Shown here: positions 28,039 through 35,470 of the stretch, piece by piece
How the letters are laid out: each line of letters starts with the position of its first letter
Numbering within the stretch: the first letter of the stretch is position 1
Assembly: GCF_019455445.1 (NCBI RefSeq)
Contig: NZ_JAHWUS010000001.1
Span: 310,001-374,000 of the forward strand
Length of the DNA: 64,000 nt
Source of the DNA: Pseudaquidulcibacter saccharophilus
GTDB lineage: Bacteria > Pseudomonadota > Alphaproteobacteria > Caulobacterales > Aquidulcibacteraceae
Direction of reading: 5' to 3'
Made by a program: the position numbers and the translations under genes
The notes under the pieces: generated by a model
Told to the model about the DNA's origin: nothing
Databases searched by the model: none
The model's input: the letters and a program-made list of their open reading frames with translations, nothing else

Positions 28039-28923
28039 GCTTTTGTTAGAGGGTAAATCTACGCGGCTCTTACATTTGATAAGAAGCGGCTAACCTCATT
28101 TTGTAATGCCTCAGCTTGCATAGAAAGACCATCAGAAGCACTTAACAATTGGGTTGCGGCCTCGCCAGTTTGTTCGGCGGCATTGGCAACATCAACAATA
28201 TTACGTGAAACTTCATCGGTGCCTTGTGATGCTTGGCTTACTGCTTCAACAATTTCTCTGGTTGCAGAAGATTGTTGTGTGATTGCCGATGCAATTGAAT
28301 TGTTAGATTCACTAACTTGCTGAATGATTTCAGTAATAGATCTAATCGCCTTTGCCGCATCTTCGGTGGCACGTTGGATTTGATTTACTTTTTCTGAAAT
28401 GTCTTCGGTTGCTTTACCGGTTTGCGACGCCAATTCTTTAACTTCGGAAGCCACAACGGCAAAGCCTTTACCAGCCTCACCAGCACGTGCCGATTCGATG
28501 GTCGCATTAAGTGCCAATAGGTTGGTTTGTGCTGCAAGGTCAGAGATTAGGTAAACAACGCTTGAGATACTTTCAGCATTAGCATTAAGCTCATTAACAA
28601 CGCGAACCGCATCTTCGGCTTGTTCAACCGCATTTGCAGTAATTTTGGTCGAAGTTTCAACCTGGCGGGCAATCTCATCAACCGATGCACCAAGCTCTTC
28701 AGCAGAGGCAGCAACAGATGTAACGTTGGTTCCGGCTTCTTCAGCTGCGGCGGCAACAGTATTAGATTGAGCCGAGGTTTCTTGGGCAGTTGAGGTCAGT
28801 TGGGTTGCCGATGCCTGCATTTCGGTTGCGGCAGAAGATACAATTGCAACAATGCCGCCAACAGATTGTTCAAAACTATTTGCAAGCTCAAGCATTTGTT
28901 TTTTACGCTCTTGTTCAGCGATG
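28009..28923. repeat. Near-identical repeat, right copy (chemoreceptor 3' half plus terminator)
   Basis: Direct-repeat partner of about 25901-26815. The left edge of similarity coincides with the terminator arm (AAAACCCGCG); sequences outside this edge are unrelated. Confidence 0.85.
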
Positions 28924-29753
28924 ACTTTTTGTTCTTCTGCGCTTTTACGAAGACCTTCGGCCTCAATAAGTTCTTTGCGGAAGATTTCGGTTGCATCGGC
29001 AACTTGCCCGATTTCGTCTTTACGTCCTTGTTCTTCGATTACAATATCAAATTTGCCGTGCGCCATTGATCCCATATTATCAATCAATTTTTTAAGCGGG
29101 TTGGCAATTGTTTTCATGGTAAGGATGAATGCGGTGATAATTGTTACCACGCTACCGATGATAACCACCAAAATAGAAACTAAACGAGCAAAGTCTGCAT
29201 CTTTACCAAGTTTGACTTTTTCATCTTCGAAACTTTTAACAATTTTATTGTTTTCATCAACAATATGTTGGCGGTATTCATCGATTGCAGGTTGGCATTT
29301 GCTATCATATTCGGCAATTGCATTTTGTGCATCAGCAGGATCGGTAGATTTACCATATTCAACAACTTTATCGCAGCCATTTTTAATCTTTACATTTGCC
29401 TCTGTTGCTAATGCTTTGAAAACTTCTGCGTGAACAGGGTCATTGGTTGCCGCTAGTTCTAATTGCTTATGCATGTTTTCTTCTGCTTGATTTACTTCTT
29501 TTTCCCTCGCAGCAATCTTTTCGGGATTTGTTGTAAGAGCTAGTCTTAACATGTTTGTTGAATATTCGCCTAGAAATCTGCTCGCCCTAACGGCATTGGC
29601 AACCGAAAGTTCACGCTCCAAGGCATAGGAATACGTATCGTTTATGTTTTTTAATTGAAATGTTGTGAACACCGTTGCAGCAAGGCTTACTAAACCAAGT
29701 GCAACCAGCAAGCTCGTTATCTTAACAAATATAGGCCAATTTCTATAATTCAT
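28059..29753 (-). CDS. Methyl-accepting chemotaxis protein, copy 2
   Basis: The same length (564 residues) and layout as copy 1, with TM1, helical periplasmic sensor, TM2, HAMP and signalling coiled coil. The sensor and HAMP regions differ at many positions (for example [25 protein letters not shown] against the copy 1 equivalent), while the signalling half is practically identical. Both sensor cysteines are retained (NGCDKV and DSKCQP). The pair probably responds to different but related ligands while feeding the same kinase arrays. A GGGGGACA ribosome site precedes the ATG. A 250-bp spacer upstream holds no other gene. Confidence 0.95.
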   Translation of the reverse strand: MNYRNWPIFVKITSLLVALGLVSLAATVFTTFQLKNINDTYSYALERELSVANAVRASRFLGEYSTNMLRLALTTNPEKIAAREKEVNQAEENMHKQLELAATNDPVHAEVFKALATEANVKIKNGCDKVVEYGKSTDPADAQNAIAEYDSKCQPAIDEYRQHIVDENNKIVKSFEDEKVKLGKDADFARLVSILVVIIGSVVTIITAFILTMKTIANPLKKLIDNMGSMAHGKFDIVIEEQGRKDEIGQVADATEIFRKELIEAEGLRKSAEEQKVIAEQERKKQMLELANSFEQSVGGIVAIVSSAATEMQASATQLTSTAQETSAQSNTVAAAAEEAGTNVTSVAASAEELGASVDEIARQVETSTKITANAVEQAEDAVRVVNELNANAESISSVVYLISDLAAQTNLLALNATIESARAGEAGKGFAVVASEVKELASQTGKATEDISEKVNQIQRATEDAAKAIRSITEIIQQVSESNNSIASAITQQSSATREIVEAVSQASQGTDEVSRNIVDVANAAEQTGEAATQLLSASDGLSMQAEALQNEVSRFLSNVRAA

Positions 29754-30003
29754 ATTTCATGTCCCCCGTCGTGACAATCGTTTGCGTTCACAAAGCCCCC
29801 CACAAAAGCCTATGCTTTTGGAATTATGAACTACTGTTTGGTAACGTAAATATAGAAGGTAAACCATGTGTTAATTTTATCAAAAAAATACAATGAAACG
29901 CATTGATATCATTGTGAATTTTTTTTGATGACCGGATGCATGCTGACACAAATAATTTAATATTTAGGAAGACATACTGATGAGTATTCTGCCGATGAGA
30001 AAT

Positions 30004-30798
30004 TTATATTATTAAAAACTCGACCTGTTCGGGGTGGTCAAGCCATATTGATGGGCCATGTGCCGGAAGGTTGCGCCCTTTTTTAGTAATTCTCGCGATT
30101 TGTGGCCCATTAATTCGCCCGCGCACCCTTATATTTAGCCCTGTGAAATCATCTAAATTATTGTCACCCCACAACTTCCATGACTGTCTTGGAATTATCG
30201 CGCAAACATCCTTGGTTTCATCATTACCAAAGCATAGTTTTACAAGGGTTTCGCCATGAAGCACCTTTTCAATCTTTCCCTCAACTAATTGAAAGCTGCC
30301 CTCGCTGCCGCTTAATGCCTCTGTTGTGGCAAAGCGTGCTTGAAACATCGGATCAGACCAGACTCCGCGCCCATTGCGCCTTGCTTCGCGTTCGACAAGC
30401 CAAAAATCTTGGATATGACTTCGATTATCAATATAGGTGTGAACGCGGGCATAGCCGGCTTTTAATATTTCTCCCTGCACCCAGATTTCGTTAGCTATAT
30501 ATACTTGCGCCAATGCGCGCCCCATTTTATCGCGCCTTAAACCACCGTATTTTAATTTTACTTTTTTATCTTTTACAAGATTTGCCAAAAAATCGCGGGC
30601 TTTTTGCGAAATTGGCACGTCATCCCGTAATCTTGGTGCTTCGATTTGTGCAAGGCGCACCACAAGACCACTTTCAAGAATAAAACTATCGCCATCGATA
30701 ATTTCTTTTACAATTCCGCTTTCGCCATCTTCCCAAAATGGCGATGCAGCCATTAATGGAAAACATAAACCGATTAAAATGGCGCGGCGATTAAGCAT
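30004..30798 (-). CDS. Exported thermonuclease-fold (SNase-like) protein with altered active site
   Basis: A 264-residue protein with signal peptide (MLNRRAILIGLCFPLMAA) and a staphylococcal-nuclease OB-fold at about residues 27-150. Asp37 (IIDGDSF), Arg48 (VRLAQIEAPR) and Arg94 (DKMGRALAQVY) align with SNase Asp21, Arg35 and Arg87. The metal ligand Asp40 is Glu53, and the general base Glu43 is replaced by Arg56. Related alphaproteobacterial proteins also diverge here, so classical nuclease activity is doubtful. A C-terminal extension of about 100 residues (from SFQLVEGKIEKV) looks like a second beta-rich domain. It is 6 bp downstream of the queuosine-transporter gene. Confidence 0.82.
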   Translation of the reverse strand: MLNRRAILIGLCFPLMAASPFWEDGESGIVKEIIDGDSFILESGLVVRLAQIEAPRLRDDVPISQKARDFLANLVKDKKVKLKYGGLRRDKMGRALAQVYIANEIWVQGEILKAGYARVHTYIDNRSHIQDFWLVEREARRNGRGVWSDPMFQARFATTEALSGSEGSFQLVEGKIEKVLHGETLVKLCFGNDETKDVCAIIPRQSWKLWGDNNLDDFTGLNIRVRGRINGPQIARITKKGRNLPAHGPSIWLDHPEQVEFLII

Positions 30799-30804
30799 TA
30801 TTTA

Positions 30805-31566
30805 TTATAAATCCGCCTTGAATGGTGTGAAGTTTGTTCCTTCATCATAAACGTCTAGCCCTTCGGCAGTTTTTAGATGGTTTACAACAAAATAGGTAAG
30901 CGGGGTTAATAGTGCCTCCCACATAACTTTTAAAAACCAATTGGTTATCATCACTTGTACCACTGCTTCATTACTCCAACCTGTTGCTCCCCAAAATGCA
31001 AGTGGATAGAAAATCATACTATCAACGGCTTGACCAAAAACGGTTGAACCAATGGTGCGCGTCCATAATGCCCGGCCATTTGTGAAAATCTTCATCCTTG
31101 CGAGTACAAAGCTATTTACAAATTCACCCGCCCAAAATGCGGCAATGGATGCAAAAACAATACGTGGTACTTGTCCAAAAACTGCCTCATATGCTGCTTG
31201 CCCACTCCAGGATGCGGCGGGTGGTAATGCCACAACAACAAACGACATGATTGCCATAAAAACGAGCGCTACAAAACCTGCCCAAATTGTGCGTCGTGCG
31301 TGGGCATAGCCATAAACTTCGGTCAAGACATCGCCAATAATATATGAAAGCGGGAAAAACATTATTCCCGCACCAAATACCCATTTGCCAATGACGGGCA
31401 ATTCAATAACCGCCAGTTTGCCTGCACCTATAACATTGGAAAGAACAAGGATAACAACAAATGCTGTCATTATGAAGTCATAATATTTCATAGGTTTATC
31501 GTGCAACGAATTTGCCGTTATTTTATGAATATCACTATTGTTTTTGTGTATCATTGCCCTGCTCAT
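30805..31566 (-). CDS. Queuosine-precursor transporter (YhhQ/QPTR family)
   Basis: A 253-residue inner-membrane protein of the vitamin-uptake-like family that imports 7-cyano-7-deazaguanine or related precursors for tRNA queuosine. Six hydrophobic helices are visible. Family blocks include VFGAGIMFFPLSYIIGDVLTEVYGY (about residues 64-88), ASIAAFWAGEFVNSFVLARMKI and STVFGQAVDSMIFYPLAFWG. Three possible starts occur (31566, 31554 and 31491); none has a good ribosome site. The longest overlaps the end of the PPC gene, suggesting coupling. Confidence 0.88.
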   Translation of the reverse strand: MSRAMIHKNNSDIHKITANSLHDKPMKYYDFIMTAFVVILVLSNVIGAGKLAVIELPVIGKWVFGAGIMFFPLSYIIGDVLTEVYGYAHARRTIWAGFVALVFMAIMSFVVVALPPAASWSGQAAYEAVFGQVPRIVFASIAAFWAGEFVNSFVLARMKIFTNGRALWTRTIGSTVFGQAVDSMIFYPLAFWGATGWSNEAVVQVMITNWFLKVMWEALLTPLTYFVVNHLKTAEGLDVYDEGTNFTPFKADL

Positions 31567-33532
31567 TAATTATAAGATTATATTTTCCCAATTGATTATC
31601 GGTTGATGAGGTGATGCGTACCAAAACCTTGCCACTAATTGGTGAAACATAATCAAGATTATTATCTTTTGTGCCGCTAACGACTGGTGGCGAAATTGGC
31701 GTGTTATCAACGCTTTGCGTAAATTTTGCATCCGACATATCAAATGGACGCACCATTATATTGGCAAAGAAATCATCGCTTTTAAGGGATAATTTGTATT
31801 TGGTGTCTTTGGTTGCCGTAAAAATATAATCGGCAAATTTCACATCATCATCGCCATAAAGCGGTGATGAATTACTTAATTCACCTTTGATTTCTTGTCC
31901 GATTGCTATTTCAATTGGTGGCGGCGGTGTTTGTGGCTCAATAGTTGGGATAATATTCAAATAAAAATTATCTTCATGTGCAATATTGGTTGCCGAGGCA
32001 CGTATATAATATTCACCATTTTGTGGCGCGGTGAAACGAATTTTTGCGTTATTACCACTGCCGCTATCCTCATCTTGCGCCAGAATATTTAAATTATCAG
32101 GGCTTCCGGTACCAATTTCAAGATACGTATCAGCAGAAATATATTGGTATTCATCGGTGAAAATGGTCGCTTTTTCACCCGCCTTAAGGTTTATGCGATA
32201 TATTTCATAGAGTGCATCAAGTTGATTGCGATAACCACCATCTTTTAATTGCACCAAGACTTTGTCACCTATTTTAATACTTTTGCCATTAAATGGTGTT
32301 GGCGCGCGGGTCATTTCTTTGATTGAAAATGAATATTCCGCCAAATTTTTCTTTTGATATTCCGGATACCCGTAATTGCTGAAAAGACGAATATCAAGGG
32401 GGGCATTGCTTTTACTTTGATACAAAAGCTTGGCGCCAGTTCCACCTGCATTATCATCATCCGATTGGTATAATTCAAACTCACCCAAATTGGATTTTTT
32501 ACCAATCCAGATTGAGACATCTGTATCTTTGCTTTGGGCGGTTATCCAATAATTCTTCCCCGCTGTTGGCGTAAAAATATAATCCTTTGCAATCAAATTA
32601 CCTCGTCGTGATGGAATTAAATCAAGATTTTTGTCAAATGTCGAATTGGTTTCATATCCGGTTTTAATATGTGGAATAATTTTAGGTGCGCGCGCCGAAG
32701 TATTGTTTACCAAAAGACTATAATTAATTTTGCCTTCAATTGTGGGGTCGGCAATTGATATGTCTTTAATCGGATTATTTGAGATATTAAAATAATATCT
32801 GCCAGCAAATGGTGTCATGAACCTTGCGCTAATGGCATCACCATCGCCCTTTGCATTTCCAATAAATTCCCAATTAAGATGGTATGGATCGTGACCGAGA
32901 CGGTAAAATTTAACCTCTGGTATATCAGTGTTTGAAGCGGCATAAATTTCAATATTTTGCCCCGTTTTTAAATCGACATAATATTTGTCAATATTGCCCC
33001 AAAATGTTGCGTCATATGAAATTTCATTGGGATTTAGGCCGTCATCAGCACTTATGGAATCATTAATTTGTTTGCCAATAACCAAAGGCTTTGCCACAAG
33101 TGGTTTAGTATCAATAACTTTATAAAAGACTTTAAACTTGCCAATATCACCTGCGTGCACACTGCTGGCCCGAATTTGCAATGGCATATTTTCTTTGACA
33201 TAAAAAATTGTTGCTACGCTATTTTCGTCTATTTTATGCCCCGTTGCGCATTTGCTGCACCATTTACCACCGTTAATGTATCCAACTTCAAAGGCGGGTT
33301 TGAAACCTTCACCGGTCATTTTAACAAGAGCTTTTTGCCCTACTTTGGCATTTATGGGGAAATTTTCATATAATGCGCCATCTTCATCGGTAGTTTTGTT
33401 TGTTTTGGCTATTTCGCCCTCAATAATTTGCACTCCGCTTGCTGTTGCGGTTTGGGCAAAGGCATGATTTGCAAACAAAACAGTAAAGCCAAGTGATAAA
33501 CACAAAAAGTTTGAATAGTAATTTTTAGGCAA
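31535..33532 (-). CDS. Secreted protein with PPC-type beta-sandwich repeats
   Basis: A 665-residue exported protein (signal LCLSLGFTVLFANHAFA) with no recognisable catalytic domain. Several repeats of roughly 100-130 residues end in the bacterial pre-peptidase C-terminal pattern, such as TPFAGRYYFNISN, APQNGEYYIRASA and SPISGKVLVRITSS. These repeats usually accompany secreted peptidases, but here they form the whole protein. A WCSKC motif near residue 93 could bind metal or form a disulfide. The location is probably periplasmic or extracellular. It is divergent from the glutaredoxin gene. Function unknown. Confidence 0.75.
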   Translation of the reverse strand: MPKNYYSNFLCLSLGFTVLFANHAFAQTATASGVQIIEGEIAKTNKTTDEDGALYENFPINAKVGQKALVKMTGEGFKPAFEVGYINGGKWCSKCATGHKIDENSVATIFYVKENMPLQIRASSVHAGDIGKFKVFYKVIDTKPLVAKPLVIGKQINDSISADDGLNPNEISYDATFWGNIDKYYVDLKTGQNIEIYAASNTDIPEVKFYRLGHDPYHLNWEFIGNAKGDGDAISARFMTPFAGRYYFNISNNPIKDISIADPTIEGKINYSLLVNNTSARAPKIIPHIKTGYETNSTFDKNLDLIPSRRGNLIAKDYIFTPTAGKNYWITAQSKDTDVSIWIGKKSNLGEFELYQSDDDNAGGTGAKLLYQSKSNAPLDIRLFSNYGYPEYQKKNLAEYSFSIKEMTRAPTPFNGKSIKIGDKVLVQLKDGGYRNQLDALYEIYRINLKAGEKATIFTDEYQYISADTYLEIGTGSPDNLNILAQDEDSGSGNNAKIRFTAPQNGEYYIRASATNIAHEDNFYLNIIPTIEPQTPPPPIEIAIGQEIKGELSNSSPLYGDDDVKFADYIFTATKDTKYKLSLKSDDFFANIMVRPFDMSDAKFTQSVDNTPISPPVVSGTKDNNLDYVSPISGKVLVRITSSTDNQLGKYNLIINEQGNDTQKQ

Positions 33533-33590
33533 AATAACCCCACAATTTTACGGCAATATGATAATAATATCCGCAAAATATATTATTCAC

Positions 33591-33619
33591 TTGAAAACAT
33601 ATTTGTCAAAACCTATCTT
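33591..33619 (+). promoter_or_regulatory. Probable promoter of the glutaredoxin gene
   Basis: TTGAAA (33591-33596), a 17-bp spacer and TATCTT (33614-33619), about 33 bp before the glutaredoxin start. Confidence 0.5.
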
Positions 33620-33651
33620 GCAAGCATAGTGGGCAAATTTAAGGAAATATT

Positions 33652-33972
33652 ATGAGCGATATTCAATCCCAAATCGACAATCTGGTAAAAACCACAGATG
33701 TAGTTTTGTTTATGAAAGGCGATGCCGATCAGCCAATGTGCGGCTTTTCTGGTACTGTTGTACGAATTTTGGATTTAGTTGGCGTGCCGTTTAAAGATGT
33801 GAACGTGCTTTTAAACGGTGATGTTCGTGAAGGTATCAAGGAATATTCAAACTGGCCAACCATTCCACAGCTTTATGTTAAAGGTGAATTTATCGGCGGC
33901 TGCGACATTATTCGTGAAATGTATGAAAGCGGTGAGCTAAGCCAATTATTCAAGGATAAAGGTCTGGTTTAA
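33652..33972 (+). CDS. grxD: Monothiol glutaredoxin, Grx4 family
   Basis: A 106-residue monothiol glutaredoxin with the CGFS active site (Cys30 in QPMCGFSG). In this family two monomers and two glutathiones hold a [2Fe-2S] cluster for transfer to iron-sulfur proteins and signalling with BolA. The glutathione-binding residues in WPTIPQLYVKGEFIGGCDI are intact. No bolA gene is adjacent here. AAGGAAAT precedes the ATG, and a strong terminator follows. Confidence 0.95.
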   Translation: MSDIQSQIDNLVKTTDVVLFMKGDADQPMCGFSGTVVRILDLVGVPFKDVNVLLNGDVREGIKEYSNWPTIPQLYVKGEFIGGCDIIREMYESGELSQLFKDKGLV

Positions 33973-33993
33973 GATCCAGGGCTTAATATTTAA

Positions 33994-34034
33994 AAATAAA
34001 GGGACGGTATTAATTTGCCGTCCCTTTATTTTTG
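33994..34034. terminator. Bidirectional terminator between grxD and the GT2 gene
   Basis: A 14-bp stem, AAATAAAGGGACGG (33994-34007) with CCGTCCCTTTATTT (34018-34031), flanked by A- and T-runs. Confidence 0.92.
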
Positions 34035-34046
34035 TGATTTTGCCAG

Positions 34047-34994
34047 TTATTTTTTCTTTTTAAGGTATTCAGATGCCGTTCCATAAATCCGTACACGGAA
34101 CGGCCCCCCCCAAAAAACTTTTCCAAGCCCACGTAATGCTTTGTCATATGCCCATGCGCGTTTTTCATGGCCAATCATCCATAAAACTGCTGCCAAGCCA
34201 CCAAGTGCAACTGCCTGTACTGCGCCAAATGCCATCCGATAAAGACCGGTTAAATAACGTGGATTGCGTTTGTCAAAACATTGCGACGTTGTATTGTGAC
34301 CGTAAGCAAAGGCACGCATAGTGGTATATTTAAGATTGGCGCGTGATTTTGGAACATCTTCATAAACCCACGCATCTTTTGCCCAACCAAATTTATAATT
34401 ATTGGCAATTACATCGCGCCACAATAAATCATCCTCGCCACCCGTTTCATTGGTGTCTATATTAAAAGGAGCTTCTCCAGAAAGCACTTTTAAACGATGC
34501 ATTAATGTATTTCCGCAACCCCATGGCTGTTCAATAATTCGGGTTTCACCGTCAAATTTGCGTGAGAAGAAATCGCTGTAATAAGATATTGGCTTGTCAC
34601 AGCCTTCGTTGAATCTTGCCTCAATTGGTCCGAATATTACTTCTGCTCCAATTTCCATGTGTGCTTGATAAAGTTTAAAAAGCCAGTCTTCAAATGCCAC
34701 TTCATCATCATCCAAAAACGCAACAAATTCGCCCTTTGCGAATTTCAATGATGTATTGCGGGCATTTGCAACTCCGGGGCGCGGTTCTATTTGATAAATG
34801 AAATTTATATTTTTGCTTTCCGCTTCTTTGGCAAGCTCTTTTGCAACCTCTCTTGCCGAAGCTTCTGCATCATTATCAATTAATATTATTTCAAATTCAG
34901 GCGCGTTTTTTTGCGCAAATAATGACTGCACAGCAGCCTTTGCCCCATCTGGGCGATGAAAAGTTGGAATAATTACACTTATTATTGGCGTCAT
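34047..34994 (-). CDS. Family 2 glycosyltransferase
   Basis: A 315-residue GT-A fold glycosyltransferase. It starts ISVIIPTFHRP (nucleotide-sugar binding), has the metal-binding FLDDDEV near residue 93 and GGEDDLLWRDVI around the catalytic acid region, and ends with a hydrophobic helix (LYRMAFGAVQAVALGGLAAVLW) and a Lys-rich tail that suggest membrane association. The likely role is in surface polysaccharide or glycolipid synthesis; the sugar is unknown. A run of eight G in the coding strand lies near codon 295. A length change there would replace the last 20 or so residues. Confidence 0.88.
   Translation of the reverse strand: MTPIISVIIPTFHRPDGAKAAVQSLFAQKNAPEFEIILIDNDAEASAREVAKELAKEAESKNINFIYQIEPRPGVANARNTSLKFAKGEFVAFLDDDEVAFEDWLFKLYQAHMEIGAEVIFGPIEARFNEGCDKPISYYSDFFSRKFDGETRIIEQPWGCGNTLMHRLKVLSGEAPFNIDTNETGGEDDLLWRDVIANNYKFGWAKDAWVYEDVPKSRANLKYTTMRAFAYGHNTTSQCFDKRNPRYLTGLYRMAFGAVQAVALGGLAAVLWMIGHEKRAWAYDKALRGLGKVFWGGPFRVRIYGTASEYLKKKK
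34104..34111 (-). repeat. Eight-base G tract inside the GT2 glycosyltransferase gene
   Basis: C8 on the plus strand, G8 on the coding strand, preceded by six T. Surface-sugar genes in several bacteria use such tracts for slippage-based phase variation. Confidence 0.5.
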
Positions 34995-35183
34995 ATTTTT
35001 CTTTTTTTATGTCTAATCTTACTGTGCTTAATTTACATGTAACAATACAATAAAAGTTTTAACTAAAAACGAATATCGCCTGTTATTCATTGGAAATAAT
35101 TTTTTTAATGCTTTAAAAGGCAGTGATTTATATTTGAAACATTACAAAAGTTTAATTTTTTGCCTCGTGTCTGCCACAATTTA

Positions 35184-35379
35184 GTCTTTTATGCACCATT
35201 TTACGGGGGCATAAAGACATCATTGGTTCTCGGAGATTGCTGTTGCCCAGTTTCTCTATATAGCCCCCCAGCCCCAACCAAGGCGATGGCTTCTCTTTGA
35301 ACCAGTAAAATTCTCCCAAAGTGCATACAAATTGCCCGTAAAGGCGCCGCCCCTCTGGAAACAGAGGGGCTTTATTTTT
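35184..35379 (+). ncRNA. Candidate structured RNA, possibly 6S RNA
   Basis: A 475-bp gene-free region contains an RNA-like element ending in a very strong terminator. Long-range pairings nest into one rod. Closing stem: TTTACGGG (35200-35207) with CCCGTAAA (35335-35342). After a large internal loop come TGGTTC (35224-35229) with GAACCA (35299-35304), GGAGA (35232-35236) with TCTCT (35292-35296), and GCTGTTGCC (35239-35247) with GGCGATGGC (35282-35290, including G-U pairs). Closing stem, central bubble and terminal stem over about 143 nt resemble 6S RNA. A competing hairpin (35184-35194 with 35209-35218) could be part of the leader. It lacks the signal-recognition-particle RNA apical motif, and the terminator argues against a leader for the downstream gene. 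Family assignment is tentative. Confidence 0.45.
35349..35379 (+). terminator. Intrinsic terminator of the candidate RNA
   Basis: GCCCCTCTG (35349-35357), loop GAAA, CAGAGGGGC (35362-35370), then TTTATTTTT. It lies about 90 bp before the next gene and has no coding sequence upstream on this strand, so it must end a noncoding transcript. Confidence 0.93.
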
Positions 35380-35470
35380 CTGTAACCATCGGTGATTTAA
35401 TCAAGCTTAGCATTATCTTAAATATTTTCTGCTTTATTTTCGCGAACTTAATAAGATAAATACGGGTTAT

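Noticed and set aside
25951-29753. Possible mobile or composite element suggested by the 2.1-kb direct repeat
   Set aside because: The repeat units are chemoreceptor genes with their terminators; there is no transposase, terminal inverted repeat or target duplication.
35184-35379. Riboswitch or leader for the TadG-like gene
   Set aside because: A strong terminator separates it from the gene and no known aptamer motif was recognised; an independent RNA is simpler, though a terminating leader cannot be fully excluded.
35184-35379. Signal recognition particle RNA
   Set aside because: The conserved apical GGAA-type loop and flanking asymmetric loop of bacterial SRP RNA are absent.
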